Of a stretch of DNA of 64,000 nt, positions 9,717 to 18,908 are shown one piece after another. Position numbers and translations under genes: made by a program. The stretch's first letter is position 1, and every line of letters begins with the position of its first letter. The notes below the pieces were generated by a model. The model did not search any database. It was not told where the DNA came from and worked only from the letters and a program-made list of their open reading frames with translations. The stretch covers positions 1,054,001-1,118,000 of the forward strand of contig MSDW01000001.1 of assembly GCA_001914405.1 (NCBI GenBank), given 5' to 3'. Source of the stretch: Candidatus Methanohalarchaeum thermophilum. Lineage in GTDB: Archaea > Halobacteriota > Methanonatronarchaeia > Methanonatronarchaeales > Methanonatronarchaeaceae.

Positions 9717-11309
9717 TTACTTGATAACTTTTTTTACTTTTCCTACTCCTTTGCTTTTTCCTTCTCTAAAGATGAATTTTTGTCCTTCATATATGTAATG
9801 AGGGTTGAATTTGAATCTTAATCTGGCCTCCGAAGAGTCTCCTGCAACTATGAAATCTCCTTTTATTTCCATAAATTCTGCTGCTTCTGAAATTGTTTCT
9901 AAGTGTATTACAGGTTCGTAGCCTTCATGTATCTTTGTTGGATGGTTTAAGACCATTATGTCTGCTTTAAATTCTCTTACTGTTTCTGGGTTTACTTCAG
10001 TAGAAACTAATGTCATTCCTCTCTGTATATCCACATCTTCTATACCTTTAAGGGCGATACCAACTATCTGTCCTGATTCGGCTCTTTCTACTTTATGGTG
10101 ATGCATTTCTATTGATTTAATCTTTACTGGTTTGTATTCCCCTGTTTTGGTAGGCCCTAAAAGTACTTCTTTTCCTTCTTTAACTTTGCCACTCATAACG
10201 GTTCCACTGACTACTTTTCCCACGCCTGTTACATCATATATTCTGTCTATGTACATCTTGAATGGCTTTTCTTTGTCCTCTTTCTTAGCTGGTAAGCTGT
10301 ACAGTAACTTATCCAGAAGAGATATTCCTCTGAGGGAAACGGCTGAAGTCTTTAGTATAGGTATTAGTACATTGCTTTTGTTCTCTAGTACTGTATTTAT
10401 GTCTTCTCTGCATTCGATCTTGTATGGAACCTTACCCACTTTTTTTAATAGCTTAGTAGTTTCTTGTAATGTTTTATTTAGTCTCTTTTCATCGGCTAAG
10501 TCTGTTTTGGTTATAGCAACTATAACCGGAAGATCCATTGCCAAAAGTATCCCTAAATGTTCTCTAGTTATGTGTGTGACACCTTCGTCTGCTGCAATAG
10601 CGAGTAAACCATAATCTAATTTCTGTCCTACTAGTCCTCTAATTGTAGTTCTTAGCCAAGGTTCATGGCCAACTGTATCAACGAAGGAAACTATTTTATT
10701 GCATTTTGATATTATTTTTCTTCTTTCCTGGCTGCTTAGTGGATTTCTTAATTTAACTGGTTCCCCATTTTTGTTAAAACCATATACGCCATAACTTAAG
10801 TCAGCGCTTAATCCTCTTTCGATTTCGTGTGGCTGTACATCGAAGTATGTCCTAGTTTTCCCGGTTCCGTTGTCAGCTTCTCCAGTTACTAAGGAACCTA
10901 TTAGAGAACTTTTTCCATGATCCACATGTCCAGCAGTTCCTACTATTAGGTGCTCCGAGTCCTTTGATGTGGAATTAATTTTGATTAAACCAATTTTTTT
11001 GTTTTTACTTATCTTTTTTTCCTTTATGTCTATTATTTCTGCGTTTACTTCTTTGGAGATTTCTTTTATTACTTTTACAGTTTCCCTAAATTCGTCTTTT
11101 TCCAGTCCGATTTTATTTTTATCATCGTCCACTCCAATTAAATAGTTGGCTAAGCCTTTTCCTTCAAGTAACCTAAATTTGAGTTGACTTGCTAAACTAG
11201 ATTTTTTATTTGTTTTTAGATGTAGGTCTTTCTTTAACTTTTCTTTAAACTCTAAATTTCCACATTCTCCTTTTTCTATAAGCTTCTTAAATTCGGTCAT
11301 TTTAAGCAA
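9717..11309 (-). CDS. GTPBP1-like translational GTPase
   Basis: This belongs to the EF-Tu/eEF1A-like superfamily, closest to the archaeal/eukaryotic GTPBP1 group. An N-terminal extension of about 120 residues (GLANYLIGVDDDKNKIG) precedes the G domain. G1 is GTAGHVDHGKSS, G3 is VDTVGHEPW, and G4 is AITKTDLADE. Domains II and III follow (VTGVGKVVSGTVMSGKVKEG; HPTKIHEGYEPVIHLETISE). Length is 530 residues. In eukaryotes GTPBP1/2 work in mRNA surveillance and rescue of stalled ribosomes; an archaeal role in ribosome rescue is inference. It overlaps the NMD3 stop by eight bases, so the pair is probably co-translated. Confidence 0.9.
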   Translation of the reverse strand: MLKMTEFKKLIEKGECGNLEFKEKLKKDLHLKTNKKSSLASQLKFRLLEGKGLANYLIGVDDDKNKIGLEKDEFRETVKVIKEISKEVNAEIIDIKEKKISKNKKIGLIKINSTSKDSEHLIVGTAGHVDHGKSSLIGSLVTGEADNGTGKTRTYFDVQPHEIERGLSADLSYGVYGFNKNGEPVKLRNPLSSQERRKIISKCNKIVSFVDTVGHEPWLRTTIRGLVGQKLDYGLLAIAADEGVTHITREHLGILLAMDLPVIVAITKTDLADEKRLNKTLQETTKLLKKVGKVPYKIECREDINTVLENKSNVLIPILKTSAVSLRGISLLDKLLYSLPAKKEDKEKPFKMYIDRIYDVTGVGKVVSGTVMSGKVKEGKEVLLGPTKTGEYKPVKIKSIEMHHHKVERAESGQIVGIALKGIEDVDIQRGMTLVSTEVNPETVREFKADIMVLNHPTKIHEGYEPVIHLETISEAAEFMEIKGDFIVAGDSSEARLRFKFNPHYIYEGQKFIFREGKSKGVGKVKKVIK

Positions 11310-12360
11310 ACTTCTTTGGAATTAAGATCCAGTTTCTTCCATTTTTTAGGGCTTTGATGTTACTACCCTCACTTCTCTTTTTAATGAAATTTGGTCTTTT
11401 AAGACTTACATTTTTATGAGTATTTGGTTCAATTATCTGAACTTCGTTTTCAGTAACAAGTGAAATTACTGCAGATTCAAAATCATCTTGGCTTCCTATT
11501 TTCTCAACTTCTTCATCTTTAAATTTCTTCCACGGAATCTTTTCTTTTTTTCCAGTTCTTAAGTTTACAGCAGAAATAACCTTTCCAACATCTATTATGC
11601 CAAGAATTTTTTCTTTAAGTCTTACAACATCACCCACGGTGAAACTAGGTAGCCTAACCGAAAAGGAGATCCTATGCACTTCTTGTCCATCTTTCATACC
11701 TATAAGTGTACTTGATTTTGAGTAACTGCCACCAAATTTTTCTATTACATTGTTTGAGATCTTTCTAGCTAAATCAGTTGTACCTGTGAATATATCTAGT
11801 CCTCCATCCTTTTCGCTTATCTCGGATATGAAAGACATTCTATTTTCTTCGCTCAACGTATTCGTTAATTGGTTAATCATTTGACCGATTTTTTCTCTCT
11901 CTTTCTCACTTAGATCTCTATTCTTTCCTCTTAACTGTACTTTAGATTCAAAGTAACCGTTTTCTATTTTATTACATCTCTTGCAGGTGACTTTATTTAA
12001 TTTAACATTGGTTTTTTCATCAAATCTAACTTTTTGTCCTCTTAGGACACCAAATATATGTAATATAACATCTATGTGATCATTTTTAGACCTAGAAGAA
12101 ATTTTTATATCTAGGTCTTTAACCGACCTGTGAACCCTAAGATTAGACATAACAGCAGATTCAGCAGCAGCAGCTTTTGATGGTCCTTCAATCTTTTTCC
12201 AAGTGGATCCATCTTTGAATGATCCACATTTAGGACAAAACTCTACTTCAAGTTCATCTGGAAGGAAAACTAGATCTTCTTCCTCTATGAAGCAATCCAA
12301 ACAAATTTTTCCTACAAACCTCTCTTTTTCTTTTCCACATTTTGGGCAGAATTTATTCAT
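11302..12360 (-). CDS. nmd3: NMD3-like 60S/50S subunit factor
   Basis: The protein starts with the double zinc finger of NMD3: CPKCGKEKERFVGKICLDCF, then EFCPKCGSFKDG, with a further CKRCNK near residue 128. The following residues (GQMINQLTNTLSEENRMSFI; GGLDIFTGTTDLARKISNNV) fit the archaeal NMD3 core. The C-terminal third (VGDVVRLKEKILGIIDVGKV) is an OB/SH3-like segment. At 352 residues it lacks the eukaryotic export signals, as in all archaeal forms. In eukaryotes NMD3 loads on 60S subunits during late maturation; a similar function in archaeal large-subunit maturation is inferred. It is downstream of DUF424 and upstream of the GTPBP1-like gene. Confidence 0.92.
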   Translation of the reverse strand: MNKFCPKCGKEKERFVGKICLDCFIEEEDLVFLPDELEVEFCPKCGSFKDGSTWKKIEGPSKAAAAESAVMSNLRVHRSVKDLDIKISSRSKNDHIDVILHIFGVLRGQKVRFDEKTNVKLNKVTCKRCNKIENGYFESKVQLRGKNRDLSEKEREKIGQMINQLTNTLSEENRMSFISEISEKDGGLDIFTGTTDLARKISNNVIEKFGGSYSKSSTLIGMKDGQEVHRISFSVRLPSFTVGDVVRLKEKILGIIDVGKVISAVNLRTGKKEKIPWKKFKDEEVEKIGSQDDFESAVISLVTENEVQIIEPNTHKNVSLKRPNFIKKRSEGSNIKALKNGRNWILIPKKFA

Positions 12361-12404
12361 CCATTGAATCCTCTACTTAAACATTTTTTTTATATAACTA
12401 TAAA

Positions 12405-12695
12405 TTAAAGTAGAACCATTTGGGCGTGTGGAGTTCCGTTTATCTCAATTACATGATCCTTATCGATGAATCCATGTTTGATTCCGAGTTCAACGCTATT
12501 TTTTCCAACAAGATTTCCAATCGTTGCTTTTTTCATAGCTTCTTTTATTTCTTCTTGGCTAAATCCTTCTTTTCCATAGAACTCTCTTTTAATAGTTATC
12601 TCTATATCTTTTTCTCCAATGGTTTTTCCTAGTAATTTTTCATCACAAACTGCTACGATCGTCTCTTCTTTTTTCTCATGGATCCTCATATACAT
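12405..12695 (-). CDS. DUF424 family protein
   Basis: This is a short archaeal conserved protein of 96 residues. It starts MYMRIHEKKEETIVAVCDEK and continues LLGKTIGEKDIEITIKREFY, typical of DUF424. The C-terminal part has AKKATIGNLVGKNSVELGIK-like sequence and ends HVIEINGTPHAQMVLL. The listed frame can be read from TTG at 12698, but ATG at 12695 is better placed, eight bases after GAGGAG. DUF424 proteins are often near translation or RNA-processing genes and a structure-based RNA-binding role has been proposed; nothing here proves a function. Here it lies between mcm and nmd3, consistent with an information-processing operon. Confidence 0.85.
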   Translation of the reverse strand: MYMRIHEKKEETIVAVCDEKLLGKTIGEKDIEITIKREFYGKEGFSQEEIKEAMKKATIGNLVGKNSVELGIKHGFIDKDHVIEINGTPHAQMVLL

Positions 12696-12742
12696 CAAAC
12701 AATCTCCTCTTTTTAAAAAATAAATCGTGTCTAAAAACTGAT

Positions 12743-15391
12743 TTAAGTGGTTCGAACAGTCTTACCGGCTTTAGGTTCTATAATATCTCCTTTTTCTCTA
12801 AGTTTCCTTAAACTTTCCTTAACTTCAGTTTTTTCTAATCCATGTTCACTTGCTTTTTCAAGTACTTCTTCAATTGGTGCTCCTTTAGATTTGCCTTTCT
12901 CCAATTGGTCGATTACACCTCTAATTATCTTGATTTTGTCTCTTTGGCTTTTAGTAGTTCCAGTAGCTAATACATCAATATCAAGTTCCCCAGTCTCAGG
13001 ATCCATTCCGACCTCCTCCAGACATTGTCTAACTATTTTTATGGATCTCTCCGCATCTGTAGGAGTTATCTTATCGCTTAACCTAGTTCTTGCACTTGCC
13101 TCTGCCAACCTAATTAAGGCCTCCAACTGTCTTGCAGTAACGGGAACTGGAGAATCTTCCTCCTCACCTATCTCCCTTAGGTTTAAGTAATATTTCTTTA
13201 TTTTTTCCTTAGCCTCATCAGTTAATATTGGTACAATTCTCTTTGAAAAAGCCACAAATTTTCTAAGTAACTCAGGCTTAATCTCTGGATCTATTTCTTC
13301 TTCCGTATCCTTCTCCTCATTATTGCTCTTTTCTTTATTAATAGGCTTCATTGTCTTTTCTCCCTTGTGATGAGTGGTGATTATGTGGTCGGCTATTTTT
13401 TTATCCCTGTTTTCATCCGGTTTATCAGTAAGCGTAAATATTAGGTCAAACCTAGATAACAAGGTAGGCTCTAGGTTTATTTGTTCAGCTACAGGCTCAA
13501 ATTCATCAAACCTACCATATTTTGGATTAGCCGCTCCAAGTAATGCACATCTAGATTGTAAAGTAGCTGTAATACCAGCCTTAGCTATTGAAATAGTCTG
13601 TTGCTCCATAGATTCATGTAATGCGCTTCTATCTTTTTTATCCATTTTATCTATTTCATCGATAGTTGCAATACCTTTATCTGCTAAAACCAGGGCACCT
13701 GCCTCTAATGTCCATTTTCCATCTCCAAACTCGTCTCTAACTGCTGCTGCCGTTAAACCAGCTGAAGTTGAATTTTTACCTGATGCATAGACCCCTCTAG
13801 GAGCTAAATTTGATACATATCTAAGTATTTGACTATTATGAGAGAATATATCGTCAGTAATGTAGTTATGGTGGTTATTGATTTCAAGATCGTAGACCCA
13901 ATCAAAACTAGGCTCAAAGTAATTTATTTCACTGACCTCGTAATCACAGATTTGATTGACCTCAAGAACCTCCCGGCTCGAGGCTGCAGGATCTTGGTGA
14001 ATTTCTCTATTCCTATCTTTATGTTTTGAAGAGATTGGTTTGATTCCCTTTACTAACATTCCTTCATCAATGTGCCTTGCTTTTTTCCATCTGATTCCAG
14101 TCTCTTCTATAAGTAATGGATGACTGGGAGTTACCTTAATCGATTTACCACTAGTTGTCTTTATCTCTACCATTTCCTTTGGAGCCCTTCTTTTCCATAC
14201 TCGATTTATCTCTCTTTCTGTTATCTTTTTTTTCTCCAAATTTAATGATTTCACCTTTAATCCATTTTCAACGGGTTGTTGGTAACCATCTTCAATTTCT
14301 TTTGCATCGTTGTCTAGGTAAGATTCAACTAGATCTAAGATCTGTATTTGTTGTCCAGAACCCAATGTTATCTTAGTTTCGGGTGAAACGCATTTTCCAA
14401 TTCCAGGGTCTCCAACTAGTAGAGTATGTATATCTCCTCTTATTCTTGATCCATTTGGGAGTTTTTTAGGTATTCCAGAAAAGAGTTGTAGGGCCATTGC
14501 CTCTTTTACTTTTTCGTATCCATATATGGAAGGAGCTATTGAGTCCCTAATTTTATCATATACATTTTTGTCCTTCGAGAATTCTAGAATTTTTTCTTTT
14601 TCTGTGTCAGAGATTTCTAGTTCTTTAAATTCCTGTTCCTTTATTTCGATGGAATTGGCTTCAAGAAATACATCAAATAGAGTGGTCTTTTTTTTATTCT
14701 TTGTTTTCTGAAAAGATTTAAGGACTCCATTAAGAACTATACGATTTCCAGGAACGGCTATACCAGTTATATCATCACTTATATGGATGTTTAGCTCTTG
14801 TGGCTGTTCTCCTCCTCTTAGATCCTCAGGGGGTTCTTGTATTTGTAGCTTCTGCGAGTCAATAAAGACTGATTTTTCCTCTAATAAGTTAAAAGGGCCT
14901 TTTCGTTCGCAGCTCGTGCATTTATTGGGTTCCGTTAGATCTCGGTCATTTTGAACTACTTCGATCTCCTCTCCGCATCTCAGACATTTAAATGTAGCTT
15001 TTGTTAGTTTGGGCCTGACTTCTGTTGCTTTTCGTACTATTCCTTCAGTTGATATTAATTTACCAATATGTTTACTTCTTATATTACTAGCTAGAATTCT
15101 CTTTTCTTTAGGTAGATTTATTACTCTAAAATTAATTTGGTCAAATTTTTTGTCTATAGGTAAATCAATAGTTCTAATAGATTTTTTAGCTGCTTCTATA
15201 ACCTCTTCAGGGTCTTTTAGTAATTTATCTTTTAGGTCTGAGTCAAATTTCTCTAAGTCGCTATACTCTATCCTCAAAGACTTATTTTCAGGATAAGATT
15301 TAGCTAAATTAAGAACTTCTTTACGGTAATATTTATTAAGAAATTCCTTAATCTTATCTATATAAGTAATATCTTCTAAGGATGTTTCCAT
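12743..15391 (-). CDS. mcm: MCM replicative helicase with mini-intein
   Basis: MCM is the ring helicase that unwinds DNA at archaeal forks. The precursor has 882 residues; removing residues 334-519 leaves a 696-residue MCM. The N-terminal domain carries a zinc finger (CLRCG...CTSCERKG, about 136-164) and the beta-hairpin region. Walker A is split: GDPGIGK, then the intein, then [20 protein letters not shown]. Walker B is [11 protein letters not shown], followed by sensor 1 [11 protein letters not shown] and the arginine finger LLSRFDLIF. The winged-helix C-terminal domain starts near residue 800. The start ATG is chosen over none better. A second, intein-free MCM lies at 37343. The gene must splice to be active, because the intein separates the Walker A Lys from its Ser. 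Confidence 0.96.
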   Translation of the reverse strand: METSLEDITYIDKIKEFLNKYYRKEVLNLAKSYPENKSLRIEYSDLEKFDSDLKDKLLKDPEEVIEAAKKSIRTIDLPIDKKFDQINFRVINLPKEKRILASNIRSKHIGKLISTEGIVRKATEVRPKLTKATFKCLRCGEEIEVVQNDRDLTEPNKCTSCERKGPFNLLEEKSVFIDSQKLQIQEPPEDLRGGEQPQELNIHISDDITGIAVPGNRIVLNGVLKSFQKTKNKKKTTLFDVFLEANSIEIKEQEFKELEISDTEKEKILEFSKDKNVYDKIRDSIAPSIYGYEKVKEAMALQLFSGIPKKLPNGSRIRGDIHTLLVGDPGIGKCVSPETKITLGSGQQIQILDLVESYLDNDAKEIEDGYQQPVENGLKVKSLNLEKKKITEREINRVWKRRAPKEMVEIKTTSGKSIKVTPSHPLLIEETGIRWKKARHIDEGMLVKGIKPISSKHKDRNREIHQDPAASSREVLEVNQICDYEVSEINYFEPSFDWVYDLEINNHHNYITDDIFSHNSQILRYVSNLAPRGVYASGKNSTSAGLTAAAVRDEFGDGKWTLEAGALVLADKGIATIDEIDKMDKKDRSALHESMEQQTISIAKAGITATLQSRCALLGAANPKYGRFDEFEPVAEQINLEPTLLSRFDLIFTLTDKPDENRDKKIADHIITTHHKGEKTMKPINKEKSNNEEKDTEEEIDPEIKPELLRKFVAFSKRIVPILTDEAKEKIKKYYLNLREIGEEEDSPVPVTARQLEALIRLAEASARTRLSDKITPTDAERSIKIVRQCLEEVGMDPETGELDIDVLATGTTKSQRDKIKIIRGVIDQLEKGKSKGAPIEEVLEKASEHGLEKTEVKESLRKLREKGDIIEPKAGKTVRTT
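13835..14392 (-). other. Mini-intein in the MCM Walker A motif (186 aa)
   Basis: The intein runs from Cys1 ([14 protein letters not shown]) to HN (ITDDIFSHN), followed by Ser of the extein. Splicing blocks are present: block A at the N-terminus, block B as [12 protein letters not shown] with its TxxH, and block F/G as [16 protein letters not shown]...SHN. No LAGLIDADG or HNH motif fits in the 186 residues, so the homing endonuclease is lost. The Walker A insertion site is a known MCM intein site in archaea. All residues needed for canonical splicing (Cys1, block B His, terminal His-Asn, +1 Ser) are present, so splicing should be possible. Confidence 0.93.
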
Positions 15392-15444
15392 TTTGTGCCT
15401 CTAATTAAATTAATTCTATATTGATAGTGTAATCCAAATTGACT

Positions 15445-16329
15445 TTATCTTGATAGTATAATTGAACAAGGAATACTTTCAACAATTTTTTTGTCAATAT
15501 TTTCTGTTAAGGATAGTCTTTCTTCCTTCATGATGTCTCCTAGTACTATAATGTCAGTATTTCTTTCTTTACATGCACTCAAAGTGATCTTTTCTATTTT
15601 CCCTTCGATTATTTCTACGTCAGGGGTTACTGACAATTCTTTGCATTTATCTTTGAATTCATTGACGAAATCTTCAGCCCGATCCCTCATCTCTTTTCTA
15701 GTCAATTTACTTTCAACAATATTTTCTTTTTCATACTTGTAGTCTTTTTCTTTAGAGTAATCGAGTATGTAGGCTAGATCAACTGATTTTAGATCAAATT
15801 TCTTTATAAGTTCAAAAACAGTGTCATATGCGACTTCGTTTACCGTTAGATTAGAAGCGACTAGCATAAGTTTCATGCCTTCTTCTTTTTTGTACAACCA
15901 TAGAGGAAGAGAACTACTCTGTATAACACTGTAATTTAAATACTTTCGGCCATGAAAACCAATTAAAATTAAATCTACTAATCCTTTATCGATAAAATGG
16001 CTAATAGAGTCACTAAAACAGCCAACTTCAATTGGCTCGATCTCTATGTCAACATCCTTTTCCTCAACAGCACTCTTAGTCTTTTTCAATATTACATCCT
16101 CAGCTACCTTAGTTCTTTCATTGATTATCTCCTCTTTTAGCTTTTTCTTGTCCTCTTCAGTCATCATAGTATCTGAGACATTATTTACATCTTCAAGCAT
16201 TTTTTCCTCTATTATATAAAGGATATGTAACTTCCCATCCTCGTACTTCGATGCTAAGTCGGCTGCTCTCTCTATAGCTTCTTTAGAATACTCTTCAGAT
16301 GAAACTGGAACTAAGATTTTACTGAACAT
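15445..16329 (-). CDS. Two-domain universal stress protein (UspA family)
   Basis: Two tandem Usp folds in 294 residues. The first begins MFSKILVPVSSEEYSKEAIE with RAADLASKYEDGKLHILYI and has ILIGFHGRKY near residue 115. The second starts GMKLMLVASNLTVNEVAYDT and ends TDIIVLGDIMKEERLSLTEN followed by VESIPCSIILSR. The ATP-binding signature G-2x-G-9x-G(S/T) is not clear in either half (LIGFHGRKYLNYSV and LGDIMKEERLSL), so it is probably a non-ATP-binding Usp. It is divergent from the SLC13 transporter; Usp domains often accompany transporters, so a regulatory link to that gene is possible but not shown. Confidence 0.82.
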   Translation of the reverse strand: MFSKILVPVSSEEYSKEAIERAADLASKYEDGKLHILYIIEEKMLEDVNNVSDTMMTEEDKKKLKEEIINERTKVAEDVILKKTKSAVEEKDVDIEIEPIEVGCFSDSISHFIDKGLVDLILIGFHGRKYLNYSVIQSSSLPLWLYKKEEGMKLMLVASNLTVNEVAYDTVFELIKKFDLKSVDLAYILDYSKEKDYKYEKENIVESKLTRKEMRDRAEDFVNEFKDKCKELSVTPDVEIIEGKIEKITLSACKERNTDIIVLGDIMKEERLSLTENIDKKIVESIPCSIILSR

Positions 16330-16481
16330 GTGGATCTACCATGAATGTTATTAAATATATAAAGCTATCTTAATTAAAATTACACGACCCGGCACTTAAA
16401 AATATAAAAAGAAAATAATATAATGCTTTCTTTCCTGATTCCTAAATAATAAACTGGGAGGTAACTGGGAGGTGATCTTCT

Positions 16482-17909
16482 TTGGTTCACAAGTTTGTCA
16501 GTAATTCCATTAGAGAGGTTAATTATTTTAAGGTAATAGTGTTGTCAGTTGGTTTTTTATTTATATTAGCTGCTTTTACATTGCCTAATCCTGAAGGTCT
16601 TTCGAGAGATGGCCAAATAATGATTGGTGTATTACTTCTGGCAGCATTATTCTGGGCAACTGAACCGATTCCAATAGAGGTTACGGCTATACTTGTTATG
16701 GTTTTACCTCCACTTTTTGGTGTAATTTCATCAGAGAGTGTCTTTCAAGGATTTGGAAACAAAGCAGTTTTTTTCCTTCTAGGGGCTTTTATGCTTGCGG
16801 CTTCGATAGAAAAATATGGTCTTCATAAGATAGTTGCTCTTAAATTAATGGGTTTATTTGGATATAAGCCCAAGAGATTTATTTTAGGTCTCTTATTTGT
16901 TGGAGGATCCTTGTCTTTTGCTATGCCTGAACATGCAGTAGCTACATTACTTTATCCTATTGTCGTTAAGGTTCTTAGAACAATTGAATTAACCCCAAAA
17001 GAAAGTAATTTTGGTATAGCAGCTGCTCTTTCCCTTACATTTGGCACATCGGTAGGTAGTTGGGGAACGCTACTGGGAGGAGCTCGTAACCCACTCACAA
17101 TTGGTTTTTTAGAAGAACAATATGGCCACCAGATATCATTTGTAGATTGGACGAAAATAACTCTCCCAGTTGTTTTGGTTTCTATACCAGTAGTTTGGTT
17201 TATTTTAACGCGTCTTTTTCCTCCTGAAATAACAGAAAAGGATATGAAGAAAGTTAAAGAAACTATAAATAAGGAAATAGAAGAAAAATCAGGATTAAAC
17301 AGAAATGAGGTTATCACATTAGCTATTTTTACTTTTACTGTAATAATGTGGGTTTTGTTTTCAACAACTCTAGGAGTAGCAATAATCGCATTAATAGGAG
17401 CAATCTTATTGTTTGTATTCGGTGTAGTAGATTGGAGTGATATTGAAGAAAGAGTACCGTGGGGAATTATATTACTTTACGGAGGAGCAATAACGCTCGG
17501 AGTTAGCTTAAATAAAACTGGAGCCGCAAAATGGATAGCAGAGATAATAACTAAACTAGGAGCAGGTAATCAAATCTTAGTTATCTTGTTATTACTAATT
17601 GCTGGTTTCGCATTAACAAATTCAATGAGTAATACAGCAGCAGTAGCTCTACTACTTCCTATTGGTCTACAGATAGCTACAAATGTAGGCATATCTCCAA
17701 TTATAGCCGGATTCGCAATAGCTCTATCAGGGGGAGGAGCCTTAATGCTAGTGGTTTCAACTCCTTCAGCGGCAATAGCGTACTCTACTGGATATTTTTC
17801 TACGAAAGATCTATTTAAAGCAGGATTTGTGACATTCTTAGCTCTATTAGCTATAATACTGTTGTTTTCTCTAACATATTGGCCATTTATTACAAGTTCA
17901 TTAGCCTAA
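16482..17909 (+). CDS. SLC13/DASS-family sodium-coupled anion transporter
   Basis: The family imports dicarboxylates, sulfate or similar anions with sodium. The sequence of 475 residues has about 11-12 hydrophobic segments. Family motifs are ALFWATEPIPIEVTAILVMV near residue 60 and the second repeat ALTNSMSNTAAVALLLPIGL near residue 375, each containing the substrate/sodium clamp residues (TEP; SNTAA). The first SNT-like clamp is less clear (TFGTSVGSWGTLLGGARNP). The start is TTG at 16482; GGAGGTGATC lies just upstream, and the ten bases ACTGGGAGGT occur twice in tandem there. The UspA gene is divergent. The substrate cannot be told from sequence. Confidence 0.88.
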   Translation: MVHKFVSNSIREVNYFKVIVLSVGFLFILAAFTLPNPEGLSRDGQIMIGVLLLAALFWATEPIPIEVTAILVMVLPPLFGVISSESVFQGFGNKAVFFLLGAFMLAASIEKYGLHKIVALKLMGLFGYKPKRFILGLLFVGGSLSFAMPEHAVATLLYPIVVKVLRTIELTPKESNFGIAAALSLTFGTSVGSWGTLLGGARNPLTIGFLEEQYGHQISFVDWTKITLPVVLVSIPVVWFILTRLFPPEITEKDMKKVKETINKEIEEKSGLNRNEVITLAIFTFTVIMWVLFSTTLGVAIIALIGAILLFVFGVVDWSDIEERVPWGIILLYGGAITLGVSLNKTGAAKWIAEIITKLGAGNQILVILLLLIAGFALTNSMSNTAAVALLLPIGLQIATNVGISPIIAGFAIALSGGGALMLVVSTPSAAIAYSTGYFSTKDLFKAGFVTFLALLAIILLFSLTYWPFITSSLA

Positions 17910-18044
17910 ACTCTCTGTTAAAAGTTCCCTCAAAATCATTTAGCTATTAACAATAATCATATTATAGAATAAAAAATATTTAAAATATAAATCATATCTT
18001 CATTGAAATAAGTATTTAAGCTAGAATATGGGAGTTTTAAGGAT

Positions 18045-18299
18045 ATGACTAAGGTAATAAAAAGAAATGGAAGCGTAGAACCATTTATATATGAAAAAAT
18101 TGTTACCAGTATACTTAAGGCAGGAGCAGATCTCGAGATCGCCCGCAAAGTAGCAGATAACATTCAGGCAGGTATAGAAGAAAGAGATGAAGTTAAAAGC
18201 GCTGAAATAAGAGAAATGGTACTCAGTAGATTAAAAGAAAAAAATAAGAAATGGCACGATAACTGGATTAAATACGATAGATTTGCAAAAGGCAAGTAA
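18045..18299 (+). CDS. Stand-alone ATP-cone domain protein
   Basis: The 84-residue protein is an ATP-cone domain with nothing attached: MTKVIKRNGSVEPFIYEKIV, TSILKAGADLEIARKVADNI, and EIREMVLSRLKEKNKKWHDN. ATP-cones are regulatory nucleotide-binding domains of ribonucleotide reductase, NrdR and 2-phosphoglycerate kinase. The zinc ribbon of NrdR is absent. Stand-alone cones are found in several archaea and their role is unclear; ATP/dATP sensing is inferred. It is isolated, with an AT-rich promoter-like stretch (AAGTATTTAAG) about 25-30 bases upstream of the start and a non-coding element downstream. Confidence 0.85.
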   Translation: MTKVIKRNGSVEPFIYEKIVTSILKAGADLEIARKVADNIQAGIEERDEVKSAEIREMVLSRLKEKNKKWHDNWIKYDRFAKGK

Positions 18300-18381
18300 A
18301 ATAATTAAACCATAAAAAAATAAATTGTTTCAATTAGAGCCTTTTTAGATAAATTAATCATAACATTAAAATATAGGTGAA

Positions 18382-18832
18382 GTGACCCCTTCCTAAATCA
18401 AATGATTTAGGAGGGGCTTCCCTGTGACCTTGTCCTCGAAAGAGGAGTTTGTTTTCCACGGTGCTTGTCTCATATACACCGTCAACAGGGAACTTGCGCT
18501 TTGAGGAAGGGTGGATTAGGGGCACAGTTCCCATATATTAGCTACACAATGGCTCCTCTTATTCTCTCCGGTTGCTCCACACAACCACTACACCCTACTC
18601 CCGAAGTTTCGGGCTTACCCATCTACCTTACTACTTACCTAATACACCTATTCGATGTAGAGTCCGAGGCTTTAGCCAGTTACCTCAAGGGCATGGGATT
18701 GCTTTTTGGTAAGGCAGACTCCCAACCAACTGCCAGTTACTCTTAATTAGTCTCAAAAACACTTAAAACATCTGTAGTTGATTCATCACCCACCTAAATT
18801 AAAAATTTAGGAAGGTGTCTTCTCAACTATTT
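18382..18832 (+). mobile_element. Non-coding structured mobile element, type 1 (copy B)
   Basis: The left end is GTGA followed by a strong hairpin at 18386-18416 (CCCCTTCCTAAATCA against TGATTTAGGAGGGG) and GCTTCCCTGTGACC. The right end is GATTCATCACC, a hairpin at 18787-18817 (CACCCACCTAAATT against AATTTAGGAAGGTG), then TCTTCTCAAC. Inside are small stems: CCTC-GAAA-GAGG (18434-18445), ACGGTG/CACCGT (18458-18482), GGTTG/CAACC, CCCGAA/TTCGGG and GGCAG/CTGCC. It is collinear with the copy at 33991, which lacks about 60 internal bases but keeps these stems with changed bases. No protein frame is conserved between the two. Confidence 0.75.
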
Positions 18833-18908
18833 AGATAATAAATTTCTTCTAAAAAAATAAAGATATTTTTAAAAATTAATTTATGGAAATGAATCTTTAA
18901 TTGATTCT

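Noticed and set aside
18465-18746. 93-codon open frame inside the type 1 element
   Set aside because: The second copy at 33991 breaks the frame with indels while RNA stems are kept.
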